From positions 1 to 57,468 of the forward strand of contig CAUJKE010000311.1 of NCBI GenBank assembly GCA_963205385.1: a stretch of 57,468 nt of DNA, in the 5' to 3' direction. Below, in pieces: positions 48,352 to 57,208 of this stretch. This stretch comes from Planctomycetota bacterium. Lineage in GTDB: Bacteria > Planctomycetota > Planctomycetia > Pirellulales > Pirellulaceae. Below the pieces are notes generated by a model. That model was not told the origin of the DNA. It saw only the letters and a list, made by a program, of their open reading frames with translations, and ran no database searches. Numbering within the stretch: the stretch's first letter is position 1; the number at the start of each line of letters is the position of its first letter. Both the position numbers and the translations under genes were made by a program.

Positions 48352-51147
48352 TCAAGCGTCGTGTTTGAGGAGCGTACACCGCACAAACTTCTCTCCTTCC
48401 ACGGCGAAAAACACCACGGAGGCCAGGCCGATGCAGAGGAGCAGGTGTGCGGGGCTTAATGGTTGCGTGCTGAAAAGTCGCTGAAGCGCCGGCACATAGG
48501 TGATGGCCATTTGCGCGCCGAACATCAGCACGATCGCGCCCCACAAGGCTTTATTGGTGAACCAGCCAATCTGCCAGATGTTGTGGCGTTCGCCGCGCAC
48601 GGCCAAGGCGTGAAAGAGTTGCGAGAGGGTCATCGTCATAAAGACCATCGTTTGCCAGGGGCCGCTGGGGTCTTGGGACCACGACCAGTAACCCATGCCG
48701 AACGCGCAGAGCGCCATCACGATGCCGACCCACAAAATGTCGCGCCCCAAGCCGCCGGCGAAGACGCTCGCGCCCGCCGCGCGCGGTGGGCGCTGCATGA
48801 TGTTCTTCTCCGGCGGTTCAATTCCCAGCGCTAGCGCCGGCAGGCCGTCGGTCGCCAGGTTCATCCACAAGATTTGCAGCGGCAGGAGCGGCAGCGGCAT
48901 GCCAAACAGCAACCCTAGCAGCATCACCCAAATCTCGCCGGCGTTCGTGCAGAGCAAGTAGCGAATGAACTTGCGGACGTTGTCGAAGATCACGCGGCCT
49001 TCTTCAATGGCGGCGACGATGGTGGCAAAGTTGTCGTCGCGGAGCACCATGTCGGCCGCTTCCGTGGCGACGTCGGTCCCGGTGATTCCCATGGCGATGC
49101 CAATGTCCGCCTGTTTGAGCGCGGGGGCGTCGTTCACGCCGTCCCCGGTCATCGCGACGATTTCCCCTTGTTTGCGGAGCGCTTCAATCAGCCGCAGTTT
49201 ATGTTCCGGCGAGACGCGGGCGTAAATCGAACGCTCGCGCACGAGCTGCGCCAATTCCTCCGGCGACTTCTGGTCGAGCTCGCGCCCGTTGACGACCCCT
49301 TGGGAAACATCGAGCCCGAGTTTTTCGGCGATGGATTTGGCGGTCAGCGGATGATCGCCGGTGATCATCATCACGCGGATGCCAGCGGTGTGGCATTTTT
49401 CAATCGCGCCGATGGCTTCCGGCCGTGGTGGATCGAGCATCCCCACCAGCCCGATGAACGTCAATTCCCGCTCCCAATCCGGCTGCTGGCCATGTTTGGG
49501 AGGCGTTTTGTCCAGCGTGCGAAACGCGACGCCCAGCACGCGCATCCCTTGCTGTGCGAGCCGATCGTGGGCCTGGCTAATGCGTTCGCGCCACTGGTCA
49601 TTGAGGGGCTCGGGTTGATCGCCTGCCCAGACTTGAGTCGAGACTTCCAGCAAGCTGTCGAGCGCCCCCTTGGCGAAGACGATCGGACGCTCCGTCTGAC
49701 GCAAGGCGTCTGGAAAGAGCGCGGACAAGTCGCCTTGCTTATTGTCTGTCGGTTGATGCACCGTTGACATCCGTTTGCGCTGGGAATCAAACGGATGTTC
49801 CGCAATGCGGGGAAAGAGTTGCTCTAACCGCTGCTTCTCGACGCCTAGCCGCTTTCCCGCCATCACGAGCGCGCCCTCGGTGGGATCGCCGACGACTTCG
49901 TCCTCCGCAGGCTCAGCGCGGTCATCATCCTGCTCGCGCTCTTCGATCACCGCGTCATTGCAGAGCGCGCCGCCGGCGATCAAGAGCGCGAGCGTCGGCT
50001 GCTCTTCAATGGCCAGCACGTCATCCGCGCGCAGGGTGAACCGGGCCCGGCCTTGGTCGTCCACTGCTTCGGTGACGTTGGCGCTGTGGCCGGCGACATC
50101 GAGCGCGGTGACGGTCATCTGGTTCTTGGTGAGCGTCCCGGTCTTGTCCGAACAGATCACCGTGACCGACCCGAGCGTTTCCACTGCGGGGAGCTTGCGA
50201 ATGAGCGCGTTGCGGGCGAGCATTCGCTGCGAGCCGAGGGCCAGCGCGATCGTCACCACGGCGGACAGCCCTTCCGGCACCACGGCAACGGCCAGGCTAA
50301 CGGCGGTGAGGAACAGCGTCCGCCAACCGTGCGGCTTATCGGCTTCGCCGCGAAACACGCCCAGTGCGAAGATTGCGATGACCAACACAAGTGCGACCAC
50401 CGCCAGGCGTTTGCCGAGATGATCGAGCCGCTTTTGCAGCGGTGTCGCCTCGCCGCCGGCCGACTGAATCATCTTGGCGATATGCCCCAGTTCGGTCTCC
50501 ATGCCGACGGCGGTCACGAGCATCACGCCGCGGCCGTAGCTGGAACTGGTTCCCAGGTAGACCATGTTGCGGCGCTCCGCGAGCGGAGTATCGTCTGCGA
50601 CGGTCAGCTCGGCGTCTTTCTCCACCGGTTCCGATTCGCCGGTCAGGGCTGCTTCTTGCACGCGCACGCTGGCGCTTTCCAGCAAGCGGCCATCCGCGGG
50701 AATGGCGCTCCCGGCTTCAAGCTGCACGATGTCGCCGACCGTGAGTTGCGTCGCTTCCAATTCTTGCACGTGCCCGCCGCGGCGCACTTTCACATGCGGA
50801 ACCGCCAAGCGTTTGAGCGCTGCCATCGCCTTTTCGGCCTTGTATTCCTGCCGCAGTCCGAGCAGTGCGTTGAGCACGACAATCGTCACGATGGCCACGG
50901 CGTCATGCCAATCCCCCAGCGCGGCCGAGATCGCCGCCGCGACGATCAGAATTATGACCAGCGTGCCGGAAAGTTGCTCCAGCAAAATTCGCCACGGGCT
51001 CTTGATCCCCTTATCGACCAGTTCGTTGGGACCATGCTCCTGCAGGCGGCGGGCGGCTTCTGGCTTGCTCAAACCTCGCGCAGGATCCACCTCCAGTTGC
51101 CGCGCAACCTCGGTGGCGGACTGGGTATGCCAGGCGGAGGCAGGCAT
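48352..51147 (-). CDS. P2A-type Ca2+-transporting ATPase
   Basis: This 931-residue cation pump has actuator loop TGES (169-172) and phosphorylated Asp334 in [24 protein letters not shown] is present in the P domain. The ion-site motifs match SERCA-like pumps: VVPEGL in TM4 (290-294), [10 protein letters not shown] in TM5 and [13 protein letters not shown] in TM6. It exports Ca2+ from the cytoplasm using ATP. The nucleotide domain carries an acidic insertion ([18 protein letters not shown]). The C-terminus has four further hydrophobic helices. Mn2+ transport is also possible in this subfamily. It stands alone and converges with the phosphoesterase gene. Confidence 0.93.
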   Translation of the reverse strand: MPASAWHTQSATEVARQLEVDPARGLSKPEAARRLQEHGPNELVDKGIKSPWRILLEQLSGTLVIILIVAAAISAALGDWHDAVAIVTIVVLNALLGLRQEYKAEKAMAALKRLAVPHVKVRRGGHVQELEATQLTVGDIVQLEAGSAIPADGRLLESASVRVQEAALTGESEPVEKDAELTVADDTPLAERRNMVYLGTSSSYGRGVMLVTAVGMETELGHIAKMIQSAGGEATPLQKRLDHLGKRLAVVALVLVIAIFALGVFRGEADKPHGWRTLFLTAVSLAVAVVPEGLSAVVTIALALGSQRMLARNALIRKLPAVETLGSVTVICSDKTGTLTKNQMTVTALDVAGHSANVTEAVDDQGRARFTLRADDVLAIEEQPTLALLIAGGALCNDAVIEEREQDDDRAEPAEDEVVGDPTEGALVMAGKRLGVEKQRLEQLFPRIAEHPFDSQRKRMSTVHQPTDNKQGDLSALFPDALRQTERPIVFAKGALDSLLEVSTQVWAGDQPEPLNDQWRERISQAHDRLAQQGMRVLGVAFRTLDKTPPKHGQQPDWERELTFIGLVGMLDPPRPEAIGAIEKCHTAGIRVMMITGDHPLTAKSIAEKLGLDVSQGVVNGRELDQKSPEELAQLVRERSIYARVSPEHKLRLIEALRKQGEIVAMTGDGVNDAPALKQADIGIAMGITGTDVATEAADMVLRDDNFATIVAAIEEGRVIFDNVRKFIRYLLCTNAGEIWVMLLGLLFGMPLPLLPLQILWMNLATDGLPALALGIEPPEKNIMQRPPRAAGASVFAGGLGRDILWVGIVMALCAFGMGYWSWSQDPSGPWQTMVFMTMTLSQLFHALAVRGERHNIWQIGWFTNKALWGAIVLMFGAQMAITYVPALQRLFSTQPLSPAHLLLCIGLASVVFFAVEGEKFVRCTLLKHDA

Positions 51148-51319
51148 AAAGGCGATTTCCCGCGCGCGAAATGGGTGGAAAGTTCAAACGGATGCGTCCC
51201 TAGATCATAACGACAATGCGCAGCAAGACTACCCCGCGCAGCACGGCTACCCCCGCACGTGCGCCAGCGCGATGGATTAACGAAAGCCCTGACTTGCGCC
51301 GCCTGCGAGTAAGCGGCGC

Positions 51320-51859
51320 CTACGGCAACTCGAACAACGATTGGCTCTTCACAATCGCGTAGTCGTCGGGGAAGGTGTGAAACGCCTGAATGAGGAGGCT
51401 GCGATTGCGGGTTTCCACATGGATGTAGCTGAGCGCGCCGAGCGCCATGCGGCCGCTGGCATCGAAGCGGTGGAGCATTCCTTGGCGCTCCCCTTCGTGC
51501 GCTAATTCTTGCTGAAACATCCAAAAGATTTCTGGCGCGACCGGTTCGAGCGAAAAATTGAACTGGTAGCGCACCCCACCCCGACACTCGACTCGGTCGT
51601 GCCGCTCCCCTTTGAGCTTGTAGGACAACAAGCGACGGCGTTGCGGGAGCGGATGCTGCGCACTCGCGGCGACTTCGGTCAGCGTGAGGCCGCCATAACG
51701 CCAGGTGACCAAATGCCCGGCGCTGGTAATTTGGATTTTCGCCGTATAGCCGCCGCGTTCTATCTCGCGAGACTGATAGATATCGAATAGTTCGGGATGC
51801 AGGGCTCGGCCAAATAACTGAAAGGCCAATTCGGCAACCCGTGGTCTGGCAGATAGCAC
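51320..51859 (-). CDS. DUF2617-like protein
   Basis: This 179-residue cytoplasmic protein starts with GTG at 51859, with AAGGA upstream. It contains RPRVAELAFQLFGRALHPELF, GYTAKIQITSAGHLVTWRYGGLTLTEV, ECRGGVRYQFNFSLEPV and the C-terminal AFHTFPDDYAIVKSQSLFELP. The pattern fits a planctomycete protein family that I believe is labelled DUF2617. Its biochemical role is not known; the strand-rich middle suggests a ligand-binding beta fold. It lies upstream of the Ca2+ pump on the same strand, 172 bases apart. Confidence 0.6.
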   Translation of the reverse strand: MLSARPRVAELAFQLFGRALHPELFDIYQSREIERGGYTAKIQITSAGHLVTWRYGGLTLTEVAASAQHPLPQRRRLLSYKLKGERHDRVECRGGVRYQFNFSLEPVAPEIFWMFQQELAHEGERQGMLHRFDASGRMALGALSYIHVETRNRSLLIQAFHTFPDDYAIVKSQSLFELP

Positions 51860-52023
51860 AACGAAAATCCTTAAGGACGAGCAAGGTTCAAGGCTGCATT
51901 ATACGCGGCGCTCGCGGCTCGAACAAAGCCACTTTCTTTGCCAGAAATAAAGTTGGTGCGCAGCACTTGACAGGCGTGAATTGGGTGGTCACGTTTTGTC
52001 GCGCGGCACGCTAGCAAGCCGCA

Positions 52024-52899
52024 TCAGGACCACTGCGTGCAGAGCGCGACGGCGATGTCGTACAGCGCATGCGCGCCGGCGGCCAGACCGAAGCCGCGCG
52101 ATTGAAAGAGCACCGCGAAGTACACGCCGGCCAGGAAGCGGAACGTGAACGAGAACAAGTTCCACGCATCGCCTACCGGCATCGCCAGATGCCAAGGGCC
52201 GAACCACAGATCGAGCTGATAGTGGGCCGCCGAAAACAACAGACTCGTGAGCACAATCCCGCCGACTACACCGGCGCGCGGTTTCAGTCCGGCGGCGATC
52301 AGGCCGGTGATCGCGAGCGGCAAGAGTAGCAACCGAAACAGCAGCTCTTCATAAATCCCAGCGCCCAAGTAACCGACCATGCGGCTGAACAGACCCGGCG
52401 GTGCATGGGTCGCGAGCGTAATATCCGCCGCGAGCGCCGCGCGCAGGTGGCCAAAAATCACCCCTTGCACACGGGCCAACAGCAACAGCGCCAGCGCATA
52501 GACGAGCGACTCGGCCAGCATCCGCATCAGCACGCGCGGCGAGATGGTCCACGGATCGCGGCGCAAATAATGCCACCCCAAGAGCACGCCGCAGACCAGA
52601 ATCGGCAGGAGAAAATACTGGCCGATGCCGAGCACATCCAGCGAAGAGCGCAGCCACACATCCGCGCCATTGCGCGGCGCGTGGCCCCCCAGCGCCAGCA
52701 CGCCGACTTCATACAACACCAACATCGGCGCGACGAACACCAGGCTCACCAGCGGCCGGCGCGACACCTGCCAATAGTCGCCGGCGAAAGGTCCGACGGC
52801 GGGCGCGGAGAGTTCCAGTTTTGTCGCAGCGGTCGCCATGGGCAGTTCGTCGAAAGTTAGCCGGGGAGCGAGCAAGGGCTCACAACCACTTTCGGCCAT
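52024..52899 (-). CDS. CPBP-family intramembrane metalloprotease
   Basis: This membrane protein of 271-291 residues has about seven helices. The catalytic motif EELLFR occurs in GIYEELLFRLLLLPLAIT, followed by LLFSAAHYQLD and GAHALYDIAVAL, the usual His and Asp/Asn positions of CAAX-processing and bacteriocin-related proteases. It may cleave within or beside the membrane. The start could be the ATG at 52899 or, more in line with family length, the ATG at 52839. The M1 peptidase gene ends 70 bases upstream on the same strand. Confidence 0.85.
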   Translation of the reverse strand: MAESGCEPLLAPRLTFDELPMATAATKLELSAPAVGPFAGDYWQVSRRPLVSLVFVAPMLVLYEVGVLALGGHAPRNGADVWLRSSLDVLGIGQYFLLPILVCGVLLGWHYLRRDPWTISPRVLMRMLAESLVYALALLLLARVQGVIFGHLRAALAADITLATHAPPGLFSRMVGYLGAGIYEELLFRLLLLPLAITGLIAAGLKPRAGVVGGIVLTSLLFSAAHYQLDLWFGPWHLAMPVGDAWNLFSFTFRFLAGVYFAVLFQSRGFGLAAGAHALYDIAVALCTQWS

Positions 52900-52969
52900 T
52901 TTTCGACAAGCAGTGCAGCACCGCGTCGAGGAGTAGGAACGTAGCGATTATGCAGGCAATCGCCCCGGC

Positions 52970-55540
52970 TCAATCCTTCTGCTCCAGTTTCTGCAACCGC
53001 TCTTCGAGCTTCTTGTTCTGCGCGCGCAGTTTCTCCAGTTCCTCTTGCAGTTTTGTTACCGGCTTTTGCGCCGCGCGAATCTTCTCGATGGCTTCGTCAA
53101 TCTGCTGCACCATTCGCGGGTTCTCTTCGCGATTGCGCAATTCTTGTAGCCAGTCGGCGGCTTGCGGCGTGGCGAGCGCGGTGACGGTGTCGATGGCGAT
53201 GCGGCGGACGTGCCCGCGGTCGTTGTCAAGCTGCTGATGCAACTGTTCGAGCAGCTTGTCATCGTCGGGTTTGAGCTTCGCGAGCGCGCTCAGCACCACG
53301 ATCCGCTCGCCAGGCGAAAGTTTCTCCTCGAGCTTCCGGGAAAGTGGTTCGACGGCCGCGACGGATTTCAGCTCCGCCAGACCGTCACACGCGGCGCGCA
53401 GGATCACATCCCGATCACTGCTCACTTGCAGCGCGGCGAGCAGGTCCGCCTCGCAAGCGTCGCGATCGACCTTTACCAGCGACTTGAGCGCTTCCGCCAC
53501 CGCGTAATACGACGGATCTTCGGCAATCGTCTTGCGCAGCGCTGCGTTGGTGCTGTCGTGCTTGAACTTACCGAGAGAATCGAGCGCCGCGCGTCGCACA
53601 AAGGACTTCTCATCGTGCTGGGCAACTTCGATCAGCGTCAGGCGAACGTCGTCTCCACTGAGCGCGCCGAGCGCCTTGGCGGCTGTCTCTCGCACGCCCC
53701 AGAACGCATCTTCGCGGGCCGCTTTGCCGAGTGCCGTGACGACATCAGCTTGATCCTTGAGCTTCGCGAGTTCTTCCACGGCATCCGCCCGCGGAATGAT
53801 GTGCGGCGAGTTCGTTAACTGATCGAGCCATTCTTCCTTGCTCTTGTCGCCGGTGAGCGTCTTCAAAATCCAGTCCCGCGGATCGAAAACGACGCGCGTC
53901 GGCCGTTCGCTGAGTTCAAAGTGAAACGTCTCTTCGGCCTTGCTGACGCGAATCCGCCTGGTTTGAGTCGACGTGCCGTGTCCGATTTCGAGTTCGACCG
54001 GCATTTCAAACAGAGGGGTCAAGTCATCGACCTTTTGAGTCTGTTTGACGACAACGGCCAGACTCTTATGTTTGGCATCCCACTCCCACGATACCTGAAA
54101 CTCCGGATGCCCGCCGTGCGCGACCCACTGATCGAAGAACCAATTCAAGCCTTGCCCCGTGGAGTCCTCGATCGCCTTACGCAGATCGGCCGTTTCGACC
54201 GTGCGAAGTTGATTCACCTCGGCATAACGACGAAGCGCTTTCCAGAAATCATCGTCACCGAGCACGAACCGCAGCATGTGCAACACGCGGCCCCCTTTGG
54301 GATACGTGTGGCGGTCGAACATCGTATCCGCGCGCGGATAGCGATAGGTCACAATCGGGCGACGATATCGCTTGTCTTCTTCGAGGTAGCTAAGCGCTTC
54401 CTTGCGCCGCTCCCACGCGGCTTCGTCCCAGCTTTGGTGGTGTTCCGTCCAGAGCGTGGCGAAGTACGTGGCGAAGCTTTCGTTGAGCCATAGCTCGGCC
54501 CAGTCCTTGCACGTGAGCAAGTCGCCCCACCACTGATGCGCGAGTTCATGCGCGACCAGATTGTCGCTCGACACGTCCAGCGCGGCGCGCTCGTCGTGCA
54601 GCGTGTTCAAGTTGAGCGTTGTGGCGGAAGTATGCTCCATGCCTCCCCAGTTGTATTCATCCACGCAGATTTGCGCGTATTTCTCCCACGGATAGCGGAC
54701 GCCGATCTTTTCCGAAAAGTATTGCACCATTGCCGGCGTGGTGTGGAACGAGCGCGGCGCATCGGCCAGACGTCCGCGCGGCACGTAGGCCACGATCGGG
54801 ATTCCGTCCCAGGCTTGTTCCAGCATTTCAAAATCGCCAGCGACGACGGAGAGCAAATAAGGGACATGCGACTTCGCCTGCACCCAGTGCCAGGTGCGGC
54901 GGCCCTCGGCCGGTTCGGACTTCTCTTTCAAAACGCCGTTGGAGAGGACGACATACTCCGCCGGGACGGTGGCGATGATCTCGCTCGTGAGTCGGTCGCT
55001 GGGGGAATCGAAGCAGGGGTACCAATAGCGCGCGAACTCCGGTTCGCTCTGCGTCCAGACCATTTTCGGTTGATCCGGCTCGCTCGCGTCCGGCAGCACG
55101 AAGTGCGCGCCATGCTTGGGCTTCTTGATGACGTAAGTAATGTCGAGTTCGAGCTCCGCATCGGCGGGATACTCGCGCCCCAGCGGAATCTCAATCGCCT
55201 GGCCCTTGGTGCGCGACTTCACTTCTTGCGCGGGTGCTTTGTCGCCTGTCGCGCGTACTGTGACCTTTTGAATTTGCAGGTCCGCGGCGTCGAGCGTGAT
55301 GGTCGATAGCGGTTGGAAAAGTTTCACGCGTTGCAGGGCGCGGCAGTCGATTTGCTGCTGGTCAAAGTCGAAGTCGAGCTCGAGCCGAATATGCTGCTGG
55401 TCGATCTCACGACTCCGCACGCTCCGCGGCGGGGCAGTGAAAACACCCCGGCGATCCTGCGCCGCAAGGGGGAGCGTGGCGTAGAGCAGCGTGAAGATGA
55501 CAACAGCGTGCAAGCAGAAGCGCGTGGCGCGGCAAGGCAT
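52970..55540 (-). CDS. M1-family aminopeptidase with C-terminal HEAT repeats and coiled coil
   Basis: This 856-residue exported zinc aminopeptidase starts at an ATG at 55540 with GGAG upstream and a signal peptide ending LPLAAQ. The substrate-binding GGMEH lies at 299-303, in the place of GAMEN. Zinc site: HELAH at 331-335 with Glu354 in WLNESFATYF. From about 600 to the end, HEAT-like repeats occur (AAKALGALSGDDVRLTLIEVAQHDEKSFVRRAALDSLGKF), then a short coiled coil (LEKLRAQNKKLEERLQKLEQ). The family removes N-terminal residues from peptides. The HEAT extension may bind a partner or substrate. Confidence 0.92.
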   Translation of the reverse strand: MPCRATRFCLHAVVIFTLLYATLPLAAQDRRGVFTAPPRSVRSREIDQQHIRLELDFDFDQQQIDCRALQRVKLFQPLSTITLDAADLQIQKVTVRATGDKAPAQEVKSRTKGQAIEIPLGREYPADAELELDITYVIKKPKHGAHFVLPDASEPDQPKMVWTQSEPEFARYWYPCFDSPSDRLTSEIIATVPAEYVVLSNGVLKEKSEPAEGRRTWHWVQAKSHVPYLLSVVAGDFEMLEQAWDGIPIVAYVPRGRLADAPRSFHTTPAMVQYFSEKIGVRYPWEKYAQICVDEYNWGGMEHTSATTLNLNTLHDERAALDVSSDNLVAHELAHQWWGDLLTCKDWAELWLNESFATYFATLWTEHHQSWDEAAWERRKEALSYLEEDKRYRRPIVTYRYPRADTMFDRHTYPKGGRVLHMLRFVLGDDDFWKALRRYAEVNQLRTVETADLRKAIEDSTGQGLNWFFDQWVAHGGHPEFQVSWEWDAKHKSLAVVVKQTQKVDDLTPLFEMPVELEIGHGTSTQTRRIRVSKAEETFHFELSERPTRVVFDPRDWILKTLTGDKSKEEWLDQLTNSPHIIPRADAVEELAKLKDQADVVTALGKAAREDAFWGVRETAAKALGALSGDDVRLTLIEVAQHDEKSFVRRAALDSLGKFKHDSTNAALRKTIAEDPSYYAVAEALKSLVKVDRDACEADLLAALQVSSDRDVILRAACDGLAELKSVAAVEPLSRKLEEKLSPGERIVVLSALAKLKPDDDKLLEQLHQQLDNDRGHVRRIAIDTVTALATPQAADWLQELRNREENPRMVQQIDEAIEKIRAAQKPVTKLQEELEKLRAQNKKLEERLQKLEQKD

Positions 55541-55646
55541 GGCGGAACTCCGGGGGATGAGGTCGTTTCCCCAGCTTAACGGTGAACTGCGTCCCATGGA
55601 CTAACTGTCCGGTAACTGGCATCTTATTGTAGTTTGCGGCATGAGC

Positions 55647-55675
55647 GTCACAACCGACGTTCCAGTCGCTATAAT
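55647..55675 (+). promoter_or_regulatory. Promoter of the Tyr-Ala-Pro repeat protein
   Basis: GTCACA (55647-55652), 17 bases, then a perfect TATAAT (55670-55675), about 110 bases upstream of the start codon at 55789. The -35 box matches four of six consensus positions. Confidence 0.6.
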
Positions 55676-55788
55676 GAATGTGTTAAGTGAGGCGCACGCT
55701 TCACCCACGGGGTCAAGAAACGTAGTTTTGTGTTGCGGTTGGCGTGCATGGCACTGCCGCGAAACACGAAACTGTGAGGAGACATCCA

Positions 55789-56211
55789 ATGAAGACGTTC
55801 GTAAAATGCATGTTCGTGGGAAGTGTCGCGCTCGGCATGGCGTTGGTCGCATCGCCGCGAGAAGCCGCCGCTCAAGTGGTGGTCGCCCCGGCTGTGACGC
55901 CGGTGGTGACATATTATCGCCCCAACCCCATCCTGCGGCCATTTTACCGGGTTCCGGCGGTGTCGTATGTACCGACAGTCGGGGTCGCGCCGGTGACGAC
56001 GTACTACGCTCCCGCTGCCCCAGTGACGACTTACTATGCGCCCGCTGCGCCGGTGACCACCTACTACGCCCCGGCGGCGCCAGTGACGACTTATTCCGCT
56101 CCGGTGCAGACGTTTTACGCCCCTTCCGCAACGGTCGTGAGTCCCGCTCCGGTAACAACCTATTACGCCCCAACCGTAGTAGCCCCGCCGGTCATCATCC
56201 GTCGTTGGTAG
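55789..56211 (+). CDS. Exported PVTTYYAPAA-repeat protein
   Basis: This 140-residue protein has GGAG upstream of the ATG at 55789 and a signal peptide MKTFVKCMFVGSVALGMAL ending EAAAQ. The mature part is almost only Val, Thr, Tyr, Ala and Pro, with three full copies of PVTTYYAPAA and degenerate ones (PVTTYSAPVQ, PVTTYYAPTV), ending in PPVIIRRW. It has no Cys. Such repeat proteins are frequent in planctomycetes and are probably structural, perhaps cell-wall or surface components. A promoter and terminator enclose it, so it is a single-gene unit. Confidence 0.8.
   Translation: MKTFVKCMFVGSVALGMALVASPREAAAQVVVAPAVTPVVTYYRPNPILRPFYRVPAVSYVPTVGVAPVTTYYAPAAPVTTYYAPAAPVTTYYAPAAPVTTYSAPVQTFYAPSATVVSPAPVTTYYAPTVVAPPVIIRRW
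55990..56109 (+). repeat. 30-base coding repeats of the Tyr-Ala-Pro protein
   Basis: Units start at 55990, 56020, 56050 and 56080. They differ at third codon positions but hardly at the amino-acid level, so the peptide sequence is being kept rather than the DNA. Confidence 0.85.
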
Positions 56212-56240
56212 CCAGTCAAGGGCAATGAGAGATTCAATCA

Positions 56241-56276
56241 CGCTGGGCGACGCGATGACGTCGCCCGGCGTTTTTT
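56241..56276 (+). terminator. Rho-independent terminator
   Basis: CGCTGGGCGACG and CGTCGCCCGGCG form a 12-base-pair stem (one G-T pair) with loop CGATGA, followed by TTTTTT at 56271-56276. It lies 30 bases after the Tyr-Ala-Pro protein stop and is a strong intrinsic terminator. Confidence 0.9.
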
Positions 56277-56304
56277 GTCGGGAGCAACGACTGTCGTTGG
56301 CGGC

Positions 56305-56739
56305 CTACCTTCGCCCGGTCAATTGTCGGCGTTTCAAGATGGCTTGAATAAACTCGTCGCGGGCCTTGTCTTGCTGGAGCATTTCTTGCAACAACGCCAC
56401 TAACGAAACAACGTGTTCGGCAGTCTCAACACAGATCATGGCAAGCTGTGTTTCTTCGACATCGACCCGTCCAAGTTGATAGTCAGCGGCCACTCGGTAG
56501 GCATGCAATTCGCGCAAGTGATTACCGATCGCTTGGGATTCGATTTGGGGCGGCGTCATGAAATCCATCCACACGCTCCCATGCCGGGCCTCGGTTTTCA
56601 GGGAAAGCTCGTGAAGAAGTTGTACGGCCGAGTGGAACGCGCCGTAATATGCGCGGCTAATAGCCGAGCGGATCGCAGCAGGTTGCGAATGGAGAACTGC
56701 GATCTTGCTCGCGAATGCGAGAAAGTCTTGCCCATTCAT
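56305..56739 (-). CDS. HEPN-domain protein
   Basis: This all-helical protein of 144 residues has the segment SAISRAYYGAFHSAVQLLHEL, typical of HEPN domains. It contains Arg29, six residues, His36, fitting the Rx4-6H motif that gives RNase activity in active HEPN proteins. Later helices include ESQAIGNHLRELHAYRVAADYQLG and ETAEHVVSLVALLQEML. Its ATG overlaps the stop of the upstream gene by four bases (ATGA), so the two are translationally coupled. HEPN genes in such pairs are often toxins, but the usual MNT nucleotidyltransferase partner is not present here. Confidence 0.75.
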   Translation of the reverse strand: MNGQDFLAFASKIAVLHSQPAAIRSAISRAYYGAFHSAVQLLHELSLKTEARHGSVWMDFMTPPQIESQAIGNHLRELHAYRVAADYQLGRVDVEETQLAMICVETAEHVVSLVALLQEMLQQDKARDEFIQAILKRRQLTGRR

Positions 56740-57041
56740 AACAGCGTGGGCACGACGCGAATCGTGATGCCATGTCCGGCGGCGCCAAGTTCTAAGATCA
56801 TGCGCCGGTGCCAGAGAGACTTACGCTCCACAATCTCCTTCACGGTTCCAGTGACGGGTACGATCACGACTTGCCACTGATCCTCTGGATCCTCGGGATC
56901 GAACTCTTCCTCGACCTTGGTCGGACCGGGAAAAATATCGTTCGTGATGCGCAACGCATGCGCCAGAGGATCCGCCTGTGGCCCTACACGCACACCATCC
57001 GCGGCGTTCGTCAGCGAATCCGACGGTTGAACATCACTCAT
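56736..57041 (-). CDS. Small partner protein of the HEPN gene
   Basis: This 101-residue protein is read from an ATG at 57041 with GGAGAG upstream. The N-terminal 60 residues are acidic and probably flexible (VEEEFDPEDPEDQ). The C-terminal part has two strands and a helix (WQVVIVPVTGTVKEIVERKSLWHRRMILEL) and ends ITIRVVPTLL. It lacks the GSxARG nucleotidyltransferase motif and has no recognised DNA-binding motif. Coupling to the HEPN gene suggests an antitoxin, adaptor or RNA-binding partner, but this is inference. Confidence 0.65.
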   Translation of the reverse strand: MSDVQPSDSLTNAADGVRVGPQADPLAHALRITNDIFPGPTKVEEEFDPEDPEDQWQVVIVPVTGTVKEIVERKSLWHRRMILELGAAGHGITIRVVPTLL

Positions 57042-57138
57042 GAGCGCTCTCTCCAAGGCTTGAACACCCCTCGATTGTAGTGCGCAGCGACGATGCGGTC
57101 AAAATGAGAACTCGTCGGATGTCCACTCTTGCCGTTTT

Positions 57139-57189
57139 GAGCCTTCGCTCCTTCGTGCTTTGAATTCCTTCTGAATTTCGATATTCGGA
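57139..57189 (-). repeat. Composite of two dispersed repeat families
   Basis: 57139-57167 contains, on the minus strand, AAAGCACGAAGGAGCGAAGG, related to the repeats at 30668 and 45058. Directly next to it, 57173-57189 (GAATTTCGATATTCGGA) is related to the arms of the element at 29442. Confidence 0.5.
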
Positions 57190-57208
57190 CTTCCTGGGAA
57201 TTTCCCCC

